Of a stretch of 64,000 nt of DNA, positions 51,123 to 59,681 are shown piece after piece. The notes under the pieces were generated by a model. It was not told the DNA's origin. It was given only the letters and a program-made list of their open reading frames with translations, and ran no database searches. The first letter of the stretch is position 1. The number at the start of each line of letters is the position of its first letter. Origin of the DNA: an uncultured Collinsella sp. (GTDB taxonomy: Bacteria; Actinomycetota; Coriobacteriia; Coriobacteriales; Coriobacteriaceae); assembly GCA_905210085.1 (NCBI GenBank), contig CAJLVJ010000002.1:1-64000 (forward strand), written 5' to 3'. Position numbers and translations under genes: made by a program.

Positions 51123-51986
51123 ATGGCATTTAACGTTAACGCGCTCGGATTTGGCGACAACGTCGTCGATCGCTACGAGCATATCCACACCATGTATCCC
51201 GGCGGCAATGCGGTGAACTTCGCCGTTTATGCCAAGAAATGCGGTGCCGCACGCTCCGCATACATGGGCATTTTTGGCAATGACGCCGCTGCCGAGCATG
51301 TCATTGCAAGCCTCGAGGATGAGGGTATCGAGCTTGACAAGTGCGAGCAGATGATTGGCGAGAACGGAGCGGCTCGCGTGACCGTCGTTGACGGTGACCG
51401 TGTCTTCCTTGGCTCCAACGAGGGCGGTATCCGTGGCGATGCGCGCTATGTCCTCGATCGCTTTGACCTTGCGTACATGAAGCAGTTCGATGTGGTTCAT
51501 TCGGGCAACTATTGCTTTACCGAGCGCGAGCTGCCCAAGTTGAAGGCTGCGGGCGTCACGGTCTCTTTTGACTTTTCGGACGACTCCACCGACGAGTACT
51601 ACGAGCAGATTGCACCCTACGTCGATTTTGCCTTCTTTAGTGCGGCGGATGCCGCGAGTGAGGACGAGATTCGCGAGCGTCTGGCATGGGTGAAGGGCCT
51701 GGGTCCGCGTTTTGTGTCGGCTACGGCGGGTGCCGAGGGCTGCATTGCTTACGACGGCGAGCGTTATTACCGCCAGCTGGCTAAACCGGTAACGGACATG
51801 AAGGACACCATGGGAGCGGGCGACTCGTTCCTCACTTCGTTTTTGATGTGCTATCTCGATTCCGCCAAGCGTGGAGAGGATGGCGCCGAGGCTATCGAGC
51901 GCGCGCTCGACTTTGCTGCCGGGTTTGCCTCGACCGTGTGCGGCATGGAAGGTTCTTGGGGCCACGGAGCACCAATCGTCGAATAG
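51123..51986 (+). CDS. frlD: fructoselysine 6-kinase-like PfkB kinase
   Basis: 287 residues. PfkB ribokinase fold: ALGFGDNVVDRYEHIHTMYPGGNAVNFAVYAKKCG (the FrlD-like early motif DxYxxxxxxYPGGNAVN), LDRFDLAYMKQFDVVHSGNY, and the ATP/anion-hole motif MKDTMGAGDSFLTSFL with catalytic Asp. It phosphorylates fructoselysine at O6 to feed FrlB. ATG 51123 follows AAGGGAC. The operon ends in a strong hairpin six bases after the stop. Confidence 0.88.
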   Translation: MAFNVNALGFGDNVVDRYEHIHTMYPGGNAVNFAVYAKKCGAARSAYMGIFGNDAAAEHVIASLEDEGIELDKCEQMIGENGAARVTVVDGDRVFLGSNEGGIRGDARYVLDRFDLAYMKQFDVVHSGNYCFTERELPKLKAAGVTVSFDFSDDSTDEYYEQIAPYVDFAFFSAADAASEDEIRERLAWVKGLGPRFVSATAGAEGCIAYDGERYYRQLAKPVTDMKDTMGAGDSFLTSFLMCYLDSAKRGEDGAEAIERALDFAAGFASTVCGMEGSWGHGAPIVE

Positions 51987-51992
51987 CCGAGC

Positions 51993-52026
51993 GGTCCCGG
52001 GGAGGTGCAGGATCCTCCCCGGGACC
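51993..52026 (+). terminator. hairpin ending the fructoselysine-type operon
   Basis: GGTCCCGGGGAGG (51993-52005) is an exact complement of CCTCCCCGGGACC (52014-52026) around TGCAGGAT. No T-run follows; the MITE-like element begins three bases later. Confidence 0.8.
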
Positions 52027-52028
52027 TC

Positions 52029-52259
52029 GTGTGCAAAAAATGCCAAATATGAGTACTGTGACTAATTTAGTCGCAGCAAAATCAACCCCTTCAGACGTGA
52101 TTTGAGCGTCTGGAGGGGTTTAAGATTTGCGAAAACGCAGGATGAATGACTGTAAAAGCTTTAATTAGCGGACAATCGAGGATTATTCTGGCGGTTGGAA
52201 AGTTAAAAGAAATGTATCCATTCCGGTAGCAGTACTCATATTTGGCATTTTTTGCACAC
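52029..52259. mobile_element. MITE-like element with perfect 30-bp terminal inverted repeats
   Basis: GTGTGCAAAAAATGCCAAAT (from 52029, arm to 52058) is exactly complementary to 52230-52259. The 231-bp body is AT-rich and non-coding. It contains an internal hairpin AACCCCTTCAGACG/CGTCTGGAGGGGTT (52084-52120 region). No transposase is encoded. The shape fits a non-autonomous transposable element or palindromic repeat family. It lies between the operon hairpin and the convergent tatD stop. Confidence 0.75.
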
Positions 52260-52265
52260 CAGGGG

Positions 52266-53048
52266 TTAGCGAAGGTCAAAAAAAGAGCGCGCATTTGTTA
52301 AAACTATCGACTCGATGCGCTTTGCGTCGCAGTTTTTGAGCGAGGTGATGCGTTCTGAGGTCCTTGTGAGCGACCTGATGAGCGACTGCGCGCTTGTTTC
52401 TGTGTTTGGCTCGGCCGGCGCATCGGTCTCGAGCAGTAGGCGGTCGAGTGGAATCTGTCGTGCGTATTCGCGACCGCGCTTGGTCGCGAGCATGCGTTCG
52501 TTGACGGAAAAATAGCAGCCCGCATTACGCGCGCGGGTGAGTTCGTCCGAAGTGCCGCTAAACCAGTGGAAGATGATAGCGGGGGAGTCGGGGTTTGGGA
52601 TGAGTAGTCCATGCGATTCGAGGACGTCCAGTACGGCTCCTGCCGAACGAACGGCGTGAATTGATATCACGCGCCCGGTAAGAGGATGCTGCACGAGCGC
52701 ATCGCAGAGCCGGTTAAGTGCCTGTATTTGTAGCGGCTCACTTCCAGCAAAGCGCGCGGAAAAGTCGAGTCCGACTTCGCCGATGTAGCGTTCTTGGGCA
52801 GCAACTTCGCAAAGCAGATTGACTTCGGCAAAACCGCAGTGGCCATCGGCGAGCCACCAGGGGTGAAGCCCAACGCCGGCGATGATGCCTGGTTGGCGAC
52901 AGGCGCGCTCGTTTGCGGCCGAAAAGTCGCGCGGATTGACGCCGCAGTCAAATAGACCCAAGCCCAGCGCCGTCGCCTCATCGGCAACGGCGTCCGGGTG
53001 AGCCATTAAATCAAGATGGCAGTGTGCATCAAATAACCGGGGCTCCAT
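52266..53048 (-). CDS. tatD: TatD-family metal-dependent DNase
   Basis: 260 residues. FDAHCHLDLMAHPD (HxH metal site), IIAGVGLHPWW, YIGEVGLDFSARF (Glu), VISIHAVRSAG (His), IIFHWFSGTSDEL (His) and LLLETDAPAEPN (Asp). TatD proteins are exonucleases or D-aminoacyl-tRNA deacylase-like. The usual H-C-H/S-W-G wording is slightly divergent but ligands are kept. Stop is seven bases from the MITE-like element end. Confidence 0.9.
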   Translation of the reverse strand: MEPRLFDAHCHLDLMAHPDAVADEATALGLGLFDCGVNPRDFSAANERACRQPGIIAGVGLHPWWLADGHCGFAEVNLLCEVAAQERYIGEVGLDFSARFAGSEPLQIQALNRLCDALVQHPLTGRVISIHAVRSAGAVLDVLESHGLLIPNPDSPAIIFHWFSGTSDELTRARNAGCYFSVNERMLATKRGREYARQIPLDRLLLETDAPAEPNTETSAQSLIRSLTRTSERITSLKNCDAKRIESIVLTNARSFFDLR

Positions 53049-53062
53049 CTCGGTGCGCTCCG

Positions 53063-53860
53063 CTAGTCCAGACGTTGGCCATCGGAGCGTACGCGCTCAG
53101 TGCCGCGGCCGCTGATCTGGCGGATAACCTCGCCGGCAATCATCTGGCCCATGATGGGCGGCATAAAGCTGGCGGTTCCCAGCTCGGTGCGCTCGTGGAT
53201 GTTGGAAGGGTCGCGGGGCTGGGTCTTAACCGATTCCTCGCAGCTAAACAGTACATGCAGGCTCTTGATTCCGCGCTTCTTGCATTCTTTGCGCATGATG
53301 CGGCTCATGGGGTCACGTACCGTATCGAAAATGTCGGCAAAGCGGAGGCACTCGGGATGGAGCTTGTTGGCCCCGCCCATGGAGCTAACCAAACGAATGT
53401 CGTGGTCCTGAGCATATTTGGCAATGGTGAGCTTGGCCGAGATGGTGTCGATGGCGTCGACGACGTAGTCGAGCTTGCCGTCCGTCTGCTCCAAAACGCT
53501 CGCGAAGAAATCATCGATGTTGTCGCTCAGCAGGTATTCGGTGCGCTTGATGACGGTAGCGGTAGGGTTGATGTCGTGAATCATAGCCTCCATGACGTCG
53601 ACTTTGCGCTTGCCGACGGTGCTGTGAAAGGCGATGGCCTGGCGATTGATATTGCTGGGCGCGATGATGTCCTTATCCAGAATGACGAAATGACCGATGC
53701 CGCCGCGGGCGAGTGCCTCGCAGCAGTTGGAGCCCACACCTCCGCAGCCGAGCACTAGCACCGTAGCATCGGCGAGCTTATCGAGTGCCTCGCGGCCCAT
53801 GATAATCTCGAGCTTGGTGTCGCGTGTCTCGATGGCGGCTGCGGCAGCGGTTTCGGTCAT
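53063..53860 (-). CDS. tcdA: tRNA threonylcarbamoyladenosine dehydratase-like E1 protein
   Basis: 265 residues. ThiF/E1-like adenylation fold: VLVLGCGGVGSNCCEALARGGIG (nucleotide loop), LDKDIIAPSNINRQAIA, KRKVDVMEAMIHDINP, DAIDTISAKL, MPPIMGQMIAGEVIRQISG. TcdA cyclises t6A to ct6A at position 37 of ANN-decoding tRNAs. ATG 53860 has GGAGGATAT upstream. Followed by tatD 14 bases on, same strand. Confidence 0.92.
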   Translation of the reverse strand: MTETAAAAAIETRDTKLEIIMGREALDKLADATVLVLGCGGVGSNCCEALARGGIGHFVILDKDIIAPSNINRQAIAFHSTVGKRKVDVMEAMIHDINPTATVIKRTEYLLSDNIDDFFASVLEQTDGKLDYVVDAIDTISAKLTIAKYAQDHDIRLVSSMGGANKLHPECLRFADIFDTVRDPMSRIMRKECKKRGIKSLHVLFSCEESVKTQPRDPSNIHERTELGTASFMPPIMGQMIAGEVIRQISGRGTERVRSDGQRLD

Positions 53861-53975
53861 AAATATCCTCCGATGGGGAAGCAGGTCGTGTTTTAGCTAT
53901 CGCCATTATAGGTAATCGCCCATAGGTTGCGATGACGTTTGCTTTGATGTGGTTTGAAGCATTGCGATTAGATAG

Positions 53976-53991
53976 TTAGACAAACATCTAA
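53976..53991 (+). promoter_or_regulatory. probable operator of the ArsR/SdpR-type gene
   Basis: TTAGACAAACATCTAA is a TTAGA-N6-TCTAA palindrome 48 bases upstream of the repressor start. An overlapping longer form TTAGAT...ATCTAA begins at 53968. Spacing and symmetry suit an ArsR-family dimer. Confidence 0.55.
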
Positions 53992-54039
53992 ATATTGAGT
54001 ATAGTGTGCACGTCATGAGAGATGATGAGAGGAGGTCTT

Positions 54040-54318
54040 ATGCCGGGAGAGGGTTTTAAGGCGCTTGCCGATCCAACGCGACGGCGCATTTTGGAGTTGC
54101 TGCGCGAGGGCAATTGCACGGCGGGGGAGCTTGCCGAGCATTTTGATATCAGTAAGCCGTCGCTGAGCCATCACTTGGCGACGCTCAAAAACGCCGGGTT
54201 GGTAACCGACGAACGTCATGGCCAAAACATCGTTTACAGCTTAAACACCACCGTCATGCAGGACTTGATTGGTTGGTTTATGGGCTTTACAAACACGGAA
54301 GGTGATAAGGATGAATAA
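54040..54318 (+). CDS. ArsR-family autorepressor (SdpR-like)
   Basis: 92 residues. Winged helix FKALADPTRRRILELLREG, CTAGELAEHFDISKPSLSHHLATLKNAGLV, ERHGQNIVYSLNTTVMQDLIGWFMGF. It lacks the metal-binding CVC of ArsR/SmtB. SdpR of Bacillus is this type and represses itself with sdpI; an SdpI-like gene overlaps its stop. ATG 54040 has GAGGAGG upstream. Confidence 0.9.
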   Translation: MPGEGFKALADPTRRRILELLREGNCTAGELAEHFDISKPSLSHHLATLKNAGLVTDERHGQNIVYSLNTTVMQDLIGWFMGFTNTEGDKDE

Positions 54319-55015
54319 CGAAAACAAGGGCATTCACCCCACGGGGGTATCGTCGCGCGTGTGGATTGCGCTGGTCGCTCTGTGCGTCGCCAATGTCGTA
54401 GCGCACCTCATGGTGATGCCGAGCTTGCCTGCGCAGATTCCCACGCACTGGGGCGCGAACGGCGCCGTCGACGGTTGGGGTCCTAGCTGGATGGCCTCCG
54501 TGCTCGGCGTGCTGCCTCTGGCGCTTCTCGCAATGTTCTGCGTGGTGCCGCGCATCGACCCCAAAGGTGAGGCATATCGAACCTCGGGCAAGTTCTACCA
54601 GGGCTTCGTAATCGCCTTCACCTTGTTCATGTGCGCCATAAGCTGGCTGGGAGAGCTTACGGTCTGGGGCGTGGTGCCGGCGGTCGGTTCGGTTAACGTG
54701 CTGATTTCCGGTGTTGTCGGTTTGCTGTTCATCGGCGCAGGCAACTATTTGCCGCGTGTGAAGCAGAACTATACGCTCGGTATCAAGACACCTTGGGCGC
54801 TTGCCGATCCCGAGAACTGGCGCCGTACGCAGCGTTTTGGCGGCGCCTGCTTTATGGTACTGGGTATTGGCCTGATTGTGATGGGCGTGGCAGGCAGCGT
54901 GCTTTCGAGTGAAGTCGTCGCCGCAGTGATTGCGGTTCTGGCGTTTGGTTCGGTTGGAGCCGTCTACGTCTACTCGTATCTGTTGTGGCGCAAATCGCAG
55001 CGAGCCGCTCGTTAA
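54311..55015 (+). CDS. SdpI-like membrane protein
   Basis: 234 residues, about six membrane segments. A DUF1648 region (LVALCVANVVAHLMVMPSLPAQIPTHWGANGAVDGWG) and the SdpI C-terminal motif GNYLPRVKQNYTLGIKTPWALADPENWRRTQRFGG are both present. In Bacillus SdpI gives immunity to the SdpC toxin and senses it by sequestering SdpR. Here it may protect against a foreign bacteriocin. ATG 54311 overlaps the repressor stop by eight bases. No toxin gene is nearby. Confidence 0.9.
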   Translation: MNNENKGIHPTGVSSRVWIALVALCVANVVAHLMVMPSLPAQIPTHWGANGAVDGWGPSWMASVLGVLPLALLAMFCVVPRIDPKGEAYRTSGKFYQGFVIAFTLFMCAISWLGELTVWGVVPAVGSVNVLISGVVGLLFIGAGNYLPRVKQNYTLGIKTPWALADPENWRRTQRFGGACFMVLGIGLIVMGVAGSVLSSEVVAAVIAVLAFGSVGAVYVYSYLLWRKSQRAAR

Positions 55016-55199
55016 GGTTGCGGAAAACTAGCGTACGCAGTTCATAGTATGTTCCGGGGGACTTTTCCCAGGTAGTATTAGGGGGTGTGGGCAACCATGC
55101 CCCTTTTTCGTTACGTTTCAGAGCTGGTTTTCTCATTTCGTTTCCACTAAAGCGAATCAAGAATAGGAAAACAGCAGGTAGAAAGGATAAAACAGGCAA

Positions 55200-56879
55200 A
55201 TGGCAGAGTTTATCTACCAGATGTATCAGGCTCGCAAGGCCCATGGCGACAAGGTGATCCTTGACGACGTGACCCTGAGCTTCTACCCCGGTGCCAAGAT
55301 CGGCGTCGTGGGCCCCAACGGTATGGGCAAGTCGACCCTGCTCAAGATCATGGCCGGCATCGAGGAGGTCTCCAACGGCGATGCCAGGCTCACCCCCGGC
55401 TACACCGTGGGTATTCTGCAGCAGGAGCCGCCGCTCGACGACGACAAGACCGTCATCGAGAACGTGCGCATGGCATTTGGCGACATGATTGCCAAGGTCG
55501 ACCGCTTCAATAAGATCGGCGAGGAGATGTGCGACCCGGACTGCGACATGGACGCCCTCATGGCCGAGATGGGAAAGCTCCAGGACGAGATCGACGCCGC
55601 CGACGGCTGGGATATCGATTCCAAGCTCGGCCAGGCCATGGACGCCCTGCAGCTGCCCGATTCCGACATGCCGGTCAACGTGCTTTCCGGCGGCGAGCGC
55701 CGCCGTGTGGCCCTGTGCAAGCTGCTGCTCGAAGCTCCCGACCTGCTGCTGCTCGACGAGCCCACGAACCACCTGGACGCCGAGTCGATCCTGTGGCTCG
55801 AGCACTTCCTGCATAACTACCAGGGCGCCGTTCTGGCCGTCACGCACGACCGCTACTTCCTGGATAACGTTGCCGAGTGGATTTGCGAGGTCGACCGCGG
55901 TCACCTTTATCCCTACAAGGGCAACTATTCCACGTATCTGGAGACTAAGGCCGCCCGTATCGAGGCTCAGGGAAACCGTGATGCCAAGCTCGCCAAGCGC
56001 ATGGAAGCCGAGCTCGAGTGGGTACGCAGCTCGCCCAAGGCTCGCCAGGCCAAGAACAAGGCCCGTCTGGCTCGCTACGAGGAGATGGAGGCCGAGGCCC
56101 GCGCAAGCCAGAAGCTCGACTGGACCGACATCCGCATCCCTGTGGGCCCGCGTCTGGGCAACAAGGTGCTCGAGGCTCATCACCTGCACAAGGAGTTCGA
56201 TGGCCGCGTGCTCATCGACGACCTATCATTCACCCTGCCGCGCAACGGCATCGTGGGCGTCATCGGCCCCAACGGTGTCGGTAAGACCACGCTGTTCAAG
56301 ACGATTGTGGGTCTGGAGCCGCTAACTTCGGGCGAGCTCGAGGTGGGCGAGACCGTCAAGATTTCTTACGTCGACCAGAACCGTTCCGGCATCGACCCCG
56401 ATAAGAACCTATGGGAGGTCGTCTCGGACGGCCTGGACCACATGATGGTCGGCGAGACGGAGGTTCCGAGCCGCGCGTACGTGGCGAGCTTTGGCTTTAA
56501 GGGCCAGGACCAGCAGAAGCGCGCTGGCGTACTTTCCGGTGGCGAGCGCAACCGTCTGCACTTGGCACTTACGCTCAAGCAGGGCGGCAACCTGCTGCTC
56601 CTCGACGAGCCCACGAACGACCTCGACGTCGAGACGCTGTCCTCGCTCGAAGCGGCGCTGCTCGAGTTCCCGGGCTGCTCGGTGGTCATTAGCCACGACC
56701 GTATGTTCCTGGACCGCGTCGCCACGCACATTCTGGCGTGGGAGGGCACCGACGAGAATCCGGGCAACTGGTATTGGTTCGAGGGCAACTTCGAGGCCTA
56801 TCAGGCCAACCGCATCGAGCGCCTGGGCGAGGACGCAGCCCAGCCTCATCGTATCCACCGCAAGCTCACGCGTGACTAG
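55200..56879 (+). CDS. ettA: energy-dependent translational throttle protein EttA (ABC-F)
   Basis: 559 residues with two ABC domains: Walker A GPNGMGKST and GPNGVGKTT, signatures LSGGERRRVALCKLLL and LSGGERNRLHLALTL, Walker B LLLLDEPTNHLDAES and LLLLDEPTNDLDVET. The start YQMYQARKAHGDKVILDDV, the interdomain linker and end YWFEGNFEAYQANRIERLGEDA are EttA-specific. It binds the ribosomal E site and gates the first peptide bond by ADP/ATP ratio. ATG 55200 has AAAGGAT upstream. A ~180-base leader precedes it. Confidence 0.95.
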   Translation: MAEFIYQMYQARKAHGDKVILDDVTLSFYPGAKIGVVGPNGMGKSTLLKIMAGIEEVSNGDARLTPGYTVGILQQEPPLDDDKTVIENVRMAFGDMIAKVDRFNKIGEEMCDPDCDMDALMAEMGKLQDEIDAADGWDIDSKLGQAMDALQLPDSDMPVNVLSGGERRRVALCKLLLEAPDLLLLDEPTNHLDAESILWLEHFLHNYQGAVLAVTHDRYFLDNVAEWICEVDRGHLYPYKGNYSTYLETKAARIEAQGNRDAKLAKRMEAELEWVRSSPKARQAKNKARLARYEEMEAEARASQKLDWTDIRIPVGPRLGNKVLEAHHLHKEFDGRVLIDDLSFTLPRNGIVGVIGPNGVGKTTLFKTIVGLEPLTSGELEVGETVKISYVDQNRSGIDPDKNLWEVVSDGLDHMMVGETEVPSRAYVASFGFKGQDQQKRAGVLSGGERNRLHLALTLKQGGNLLLLDEPTNDLDVETLSSLEAALLEFPGCSVVISHDRMFLDRVATHILAWEGTDENPGNWYWFEGNFEAYQANRIERLGEDAAQPHRIHRKLTRD

Positions 56880-56882
56880 ATC

Positions 56883-56908
56883 GTTACGCGGTTTTCCAAA
56901 CCGCGTAA
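56883..56908 (+). terminator. hairpin after ettA
   Basis: GTTACGCGGTTT pairs with AAACCGCGTAAC around TCC, directly after the ettA stop. Confidence 0.75.
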
Positions 56909-56922
56909 CTGCTCGACGCTGC

Positions 56923-57022
56923 GCGGGCCGCAAGCACCCCATCTTGCCGTTCAAGCCGTCGCTCGCGTACCGTAGTACGCGTCGCTCCTCTTTCACGGCA
57001 ACCTGGGGCACTTGCGGCCCGC
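56923..57022. repeat. long imperfect palindrome downstream of ettA
   Basis: GCGGGCCGCAAGCACCCC (from 56923, arm to 56950) pairs with 56995-57022 (ACGGCAACCTGGGGCACTTG...) with a few mismatches. An inner GCGTACCGTAGTACGC element lies at the centre. Confidence 0.75.
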
Positions 57023-57052
57023 TCGCTGTTGGTTGCGCAACATCAACAAATA

Positions 57053-57089
57053 AAAACGGCTCAAATCCTGATTTGGATTTGAGCCGTTT
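57053..57089. terminator. bidirectional terminator between convergent genes
   Basis: AAAACGGCTCAAATCC (57053-57068) pairs with GGATTTGAGCCGTTT (57075-57089). Poly-A on the left and Ts on the right allow use from both strands. Confidence 0.88.
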
Positions 57090-57093
57090 GTCG

Positions 57094-58422
57094 TTACTGC
57101 TCGGGTTCTTCGACTTTATCGATGGTCCAGGCGGCTCCGAGGCCGCCGGTGGTGTTGCGGCGGATGCGCACGGTGACTTCGTGGCGCTCGCCGGCCTGCG
57201 TGTAGTGCAGGGGGAAGCTTGCGCGGTTTCGCGCGGCCTCGATGGTACCGCGCTCGCGGGCGATCCAGTAGTACTCGCCGACGATGCCGAGCGTGTCGGC
57301 GCCGTAGGGGAGATAGGTCGACAGCTGGTGCAGAAGCGGGCCGGGGCAGAAGACCTCGGTTGCGAAATCGATGGGGAAGTCCTTGGGGATGGTCGGTGCT
57401 GCGGGTGCGGGGGCCGGTGCTGCAGCGGGGGCCGGAGACGGTGCCGGTGCGGGAATTTGGTCGCAAACAGCGGCGGGCACGGATTCGATGACGGGTGCGG
57501 GCTCCGGCGTCGCTTCCGGCTTGATCGTGGAATCTGCGGGCTCCAGCGTCGTCTTCGGCTTGGTTGTGGAATCTGCGGGCTTCACGGTGACGGGCGCGTC
57601 TGCAACTGCGGTTTCAACCTCAACCTGCGTCGCGTTCTCGTTCTCGACGCTCGACTTTGCCTCGATGGGCGTGGATGCCATGGTGGTGATGCCGGCGTTG
57701 GCGTTCTCGGGGTCATAGACGACCGTGAGCGAGATGGCGGGCTGCGGCGTCTCGGGCTCCGGCGCCGACTCGGTAGCGTCTTGATCTGCGGGCTCGTCGG
57801 ACTGATCGTCTTCGGCCTCGTTGCCAAAGACATCGCTGTTTTGGAACGCAGACGTCTCGGTTTGGTCAGCAGCTTCTTCGGTTGTCGACTTGGGAGCCTC
57901 GTTGAGCTCCACAGTGGCTTCCTGCTTGGATATGACTTTGGGATCGGTCATGGCGGCGATTTCGGTTTCGGCTTCTGCCGTTACCTCAATAGCGACTTCG
58001 ATCTCTGTCTCGGGCTCGGATTCCGGCACGGCTTCAACCATGGCTTCGGGCTTGGGACGCACGGCCTTGAGGTCCTTCTCACCGCGCTTTTTCTTTTTGT
58101 AGGACTGCTTAGCGCCCTTGGCTGCCTTGGGCTTGTCCTCGCCCTTGGCAAGGGCGGCATCCCAAGCCTCGTTGGCGATGACGGTGGCGTACAGGCGGCC
58201 GCCCTTAAAGACAGTCAGTTTAATGCAGTCGTCGAGCTCCTCGAGCAGCTCGCGCGTGGACTCAAAGCCCAGGTCATAAGCGGTCATGTCGCCTGCGGCG
58301 AGCGCCTCCTCGACCTGTGTCATAAACGTTTGCTTGCCGCACCCAATCGCGTCGCGCAGCAGGCGATACAGATAGATGTGGTTGCCCAGCGAAAGCGTGG
58401 GCCTAACTATTGTCTTGCTCAT
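57094..58422 (-). CDS. protein with LOTUS-like N-terminus and long low-complexity centre
   Basis: 442 residues. Residues ~1-95 form a small folded domain: LGNHIYLYRLLRDAIGCGKQ, AYDLGFESTRELLEELDDCIKL, RLYATVIANEAW. The middle block resembles the OST-HTH/LOTUS winged helix of RNA-binding proteins. Residues ~100-335 are Lys-rich, then Glu/Thr/Ala/Pro-rich and clearly disordered. Residues ~340-442 form a second folded region (DFATEVFCPGPLLHQLSTYLP, GEYYWIARERGTIEAARNRA). Family unknown to me. ATG 58422 has GAGGAG upstream. A role in RNA biology is a guess. Confidence 0.6.
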   Translation of the reverse strand: MSKTIVRPTLSLGNHIYLYRLLRDAIGCGKQTFMTQVEEALAAGDMTAYDLGFESTRELLEELDDCIKLTVFKGGRLYATVIANEAWDAALAKGEDKPKAAKGAKQSYKKKKRGEKDLKAVRPKPEAMVEAVPESEPETEIEVAIEVTAEAETEIAAMTDPKVISKQEATVELNEAPKSTTEEAADQTETSAFQNSDVFGNEAEDDQSDEPADQDATESAPEPETPQPAISLTVVYDPENANAGITTMASTPIEAKSSVENENATQVEVETAVADAPVTVKPADSTTKPKTTLEPADSTIKPEATPEPAPVIESVPAAVCDQIPAPAPSPAPAAAPAPAPAAPTIPKDFPIDFATEVFCPGPLLHQLSTYLPYGADTLGIVGEYYWIARERGTIEAARNRASFPLHYTQAGERHEVTVRIRRNTTGGLGAAWTIDKVEEPEQ

Positions 58423-58494
58423 GGCAAATCTCCTCTTTACACATGTAAAGCATCTTACCATCGCATGGCGTTCGCCATGGCGGCGCCCAAGGCA

Positions 58495-58527
58495 AACGGG
58501 CGCGACCGTTGCCGGTTCGCGCCCGTT
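58495..58527 (-). terminator. terminator of the low-complexity membrane-protein gene
   Basis: AACGGGCGCGACC (58495-58507) pairs with GGTTCGCGCCCGTT (58514-58527). On the minus strand it lies 35 bases after the stop of the gene at 58562. Confidence 0.8.
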
Positions 58528-58561
58528 ATGCAGGTCGGTTATCTATGAGAGGCAATCGTAC

Positions 58562-59506
58562 TTAGTTGCCCGACGTCGTGCCCTGGCTTGAGCTGTCAGA
58601 TGCCGTGCCGGACGCGGTGCCGCTCGAGCTGTTGGTATTGCTGCTGTCGGTAGATTCCGTGCCCGATGTATTGCCGCTCGTCTGGTCGCCCGTGCTCGGC
58701 TGAGAGCCGTCGGTCGTTTGGCTTGAGTCGGTCGTGCCGGATTGCGTGTCGCTGTTGTTCGCAGAGGAATCGACGTCCTGCGATTGATTGGGGGTGTTCG
58801 ATGACGAGTCAGTGGATGCGGAGGTGCCCTGCGGGTCGTCCTGCTGGCTTTGCGATTGACCTGAGCTATCCGCGTCGTGCTCGGTCGTATGCGACGAAAG
58901 GATTGGCTCGGGGCGCTCACCCAGACCCTCACCGGCGGTGGTGATAAGGATGGCGCCGGCGCAGGCGATGACCGCGACAATGGCGATGGCGATCGAGAAG
59001 ACGATGACCTTCTTTTGCGTCTGACTGCGCTCTGCCGCCGCCTTGGCGCGCAGGCTGTCGGGAGCAACGCGCGCCGTGGTCGCGCGCCCCGCAATCTGGC
59101 GCATCTCCTGCGTAGTCGCGGCGCCGCCCAGGTGCTCCTCGGCATTAAACTCAACGGGCTCATAGGCGCCGGCGGGGTAGTCGACGGCGGCGTGCGTACC
59201 TTTGAGGGCTTCGGCGCTGGCAGAGATAAAGTGGCGGTAGACCTGCGAGGACACAACGGTGATAACCGAGCTCACGGCGGCACCAATTACTGAACCAGCG
59301 ATACCAATCTTGGAGGCAAGCGCGACGCTCGTGGCGGCGGCTGCGGCGCCGGCGATGATCTGGGGAATGGAAATGTCATCGAACAGGCCCTTTTTGGGCG
59401 CGATGGCCATGGTCTGTCCGATGGAATGGTTCTCGTGCACGCCGTTGTTGAGCGATGCCGGCGTCATGACGCGCGTGCGTGGCGCGTCGGTGTACTTGGT
59501 TGTCAT
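58562..59506 (-). CDS. membrane protein with Ser/Thr/Asp/Gln-rich tail, function unknown
   Basis: 314 residues. A hydrophobic Ala-rich region ~40-70 (IPQIIAGAAAAATSVALASKIGIAG) and a strong membrane helix ~155-180 (VIVFSIAIAIVAVIACAGAILI). The last ~125 residues are almost only S, T, D, N, Q and G. The first part up to the second helix would be cytoplasmic or span twice, with the polar tail outside. ATG 59506 has GGGAGGAC upstream. Tail composition is like wall-spanning stalks of Gram-positive proteins. No family recognised. Confidence 0.6.
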   Translation of the reverse strand: MTTKYTDAPRTRVMTPASLNNGVHENHSIGQTMAIAPKKGLFDDISIPQIIAGAAAAATSVALASKIGIAGSVIGAAVSSVITVVSSQVYRHFISASAEALKGTHAAVDYPAGAYEPVEFNAEEHLGGAATTQEMRQIAGRATTARVAPDSLRAKAAAERSQTQKKVIVFSIAIAIVAVIACAGAILITTAGEGLGERPEPILSSHTTEHDADSSGQSQSQQDDPQGTSASTDSSSNTPNQSQDVDSSANNSDTQSGTTDSSQTTDGSQPSTGDQTSGNTSGTESTDSSNTNSSSGTASGTASDSSSQGTTSGN

Positions 59507-59681
59507 ACGGGGTCCTCCCGGTGTAAATCTACTTCGTTTCGTGTAGCCATCAGGGTACCCACCAGATGTGAATCGTACGTGACATTTAACAGATACCATC
59601 AACTCATCAAGGGGGGCTTGCTGTCTTTGGTGCAATAGCTTGATGCTAAACTGGATTTACGATTGCGAGGTGGTTTACGTG

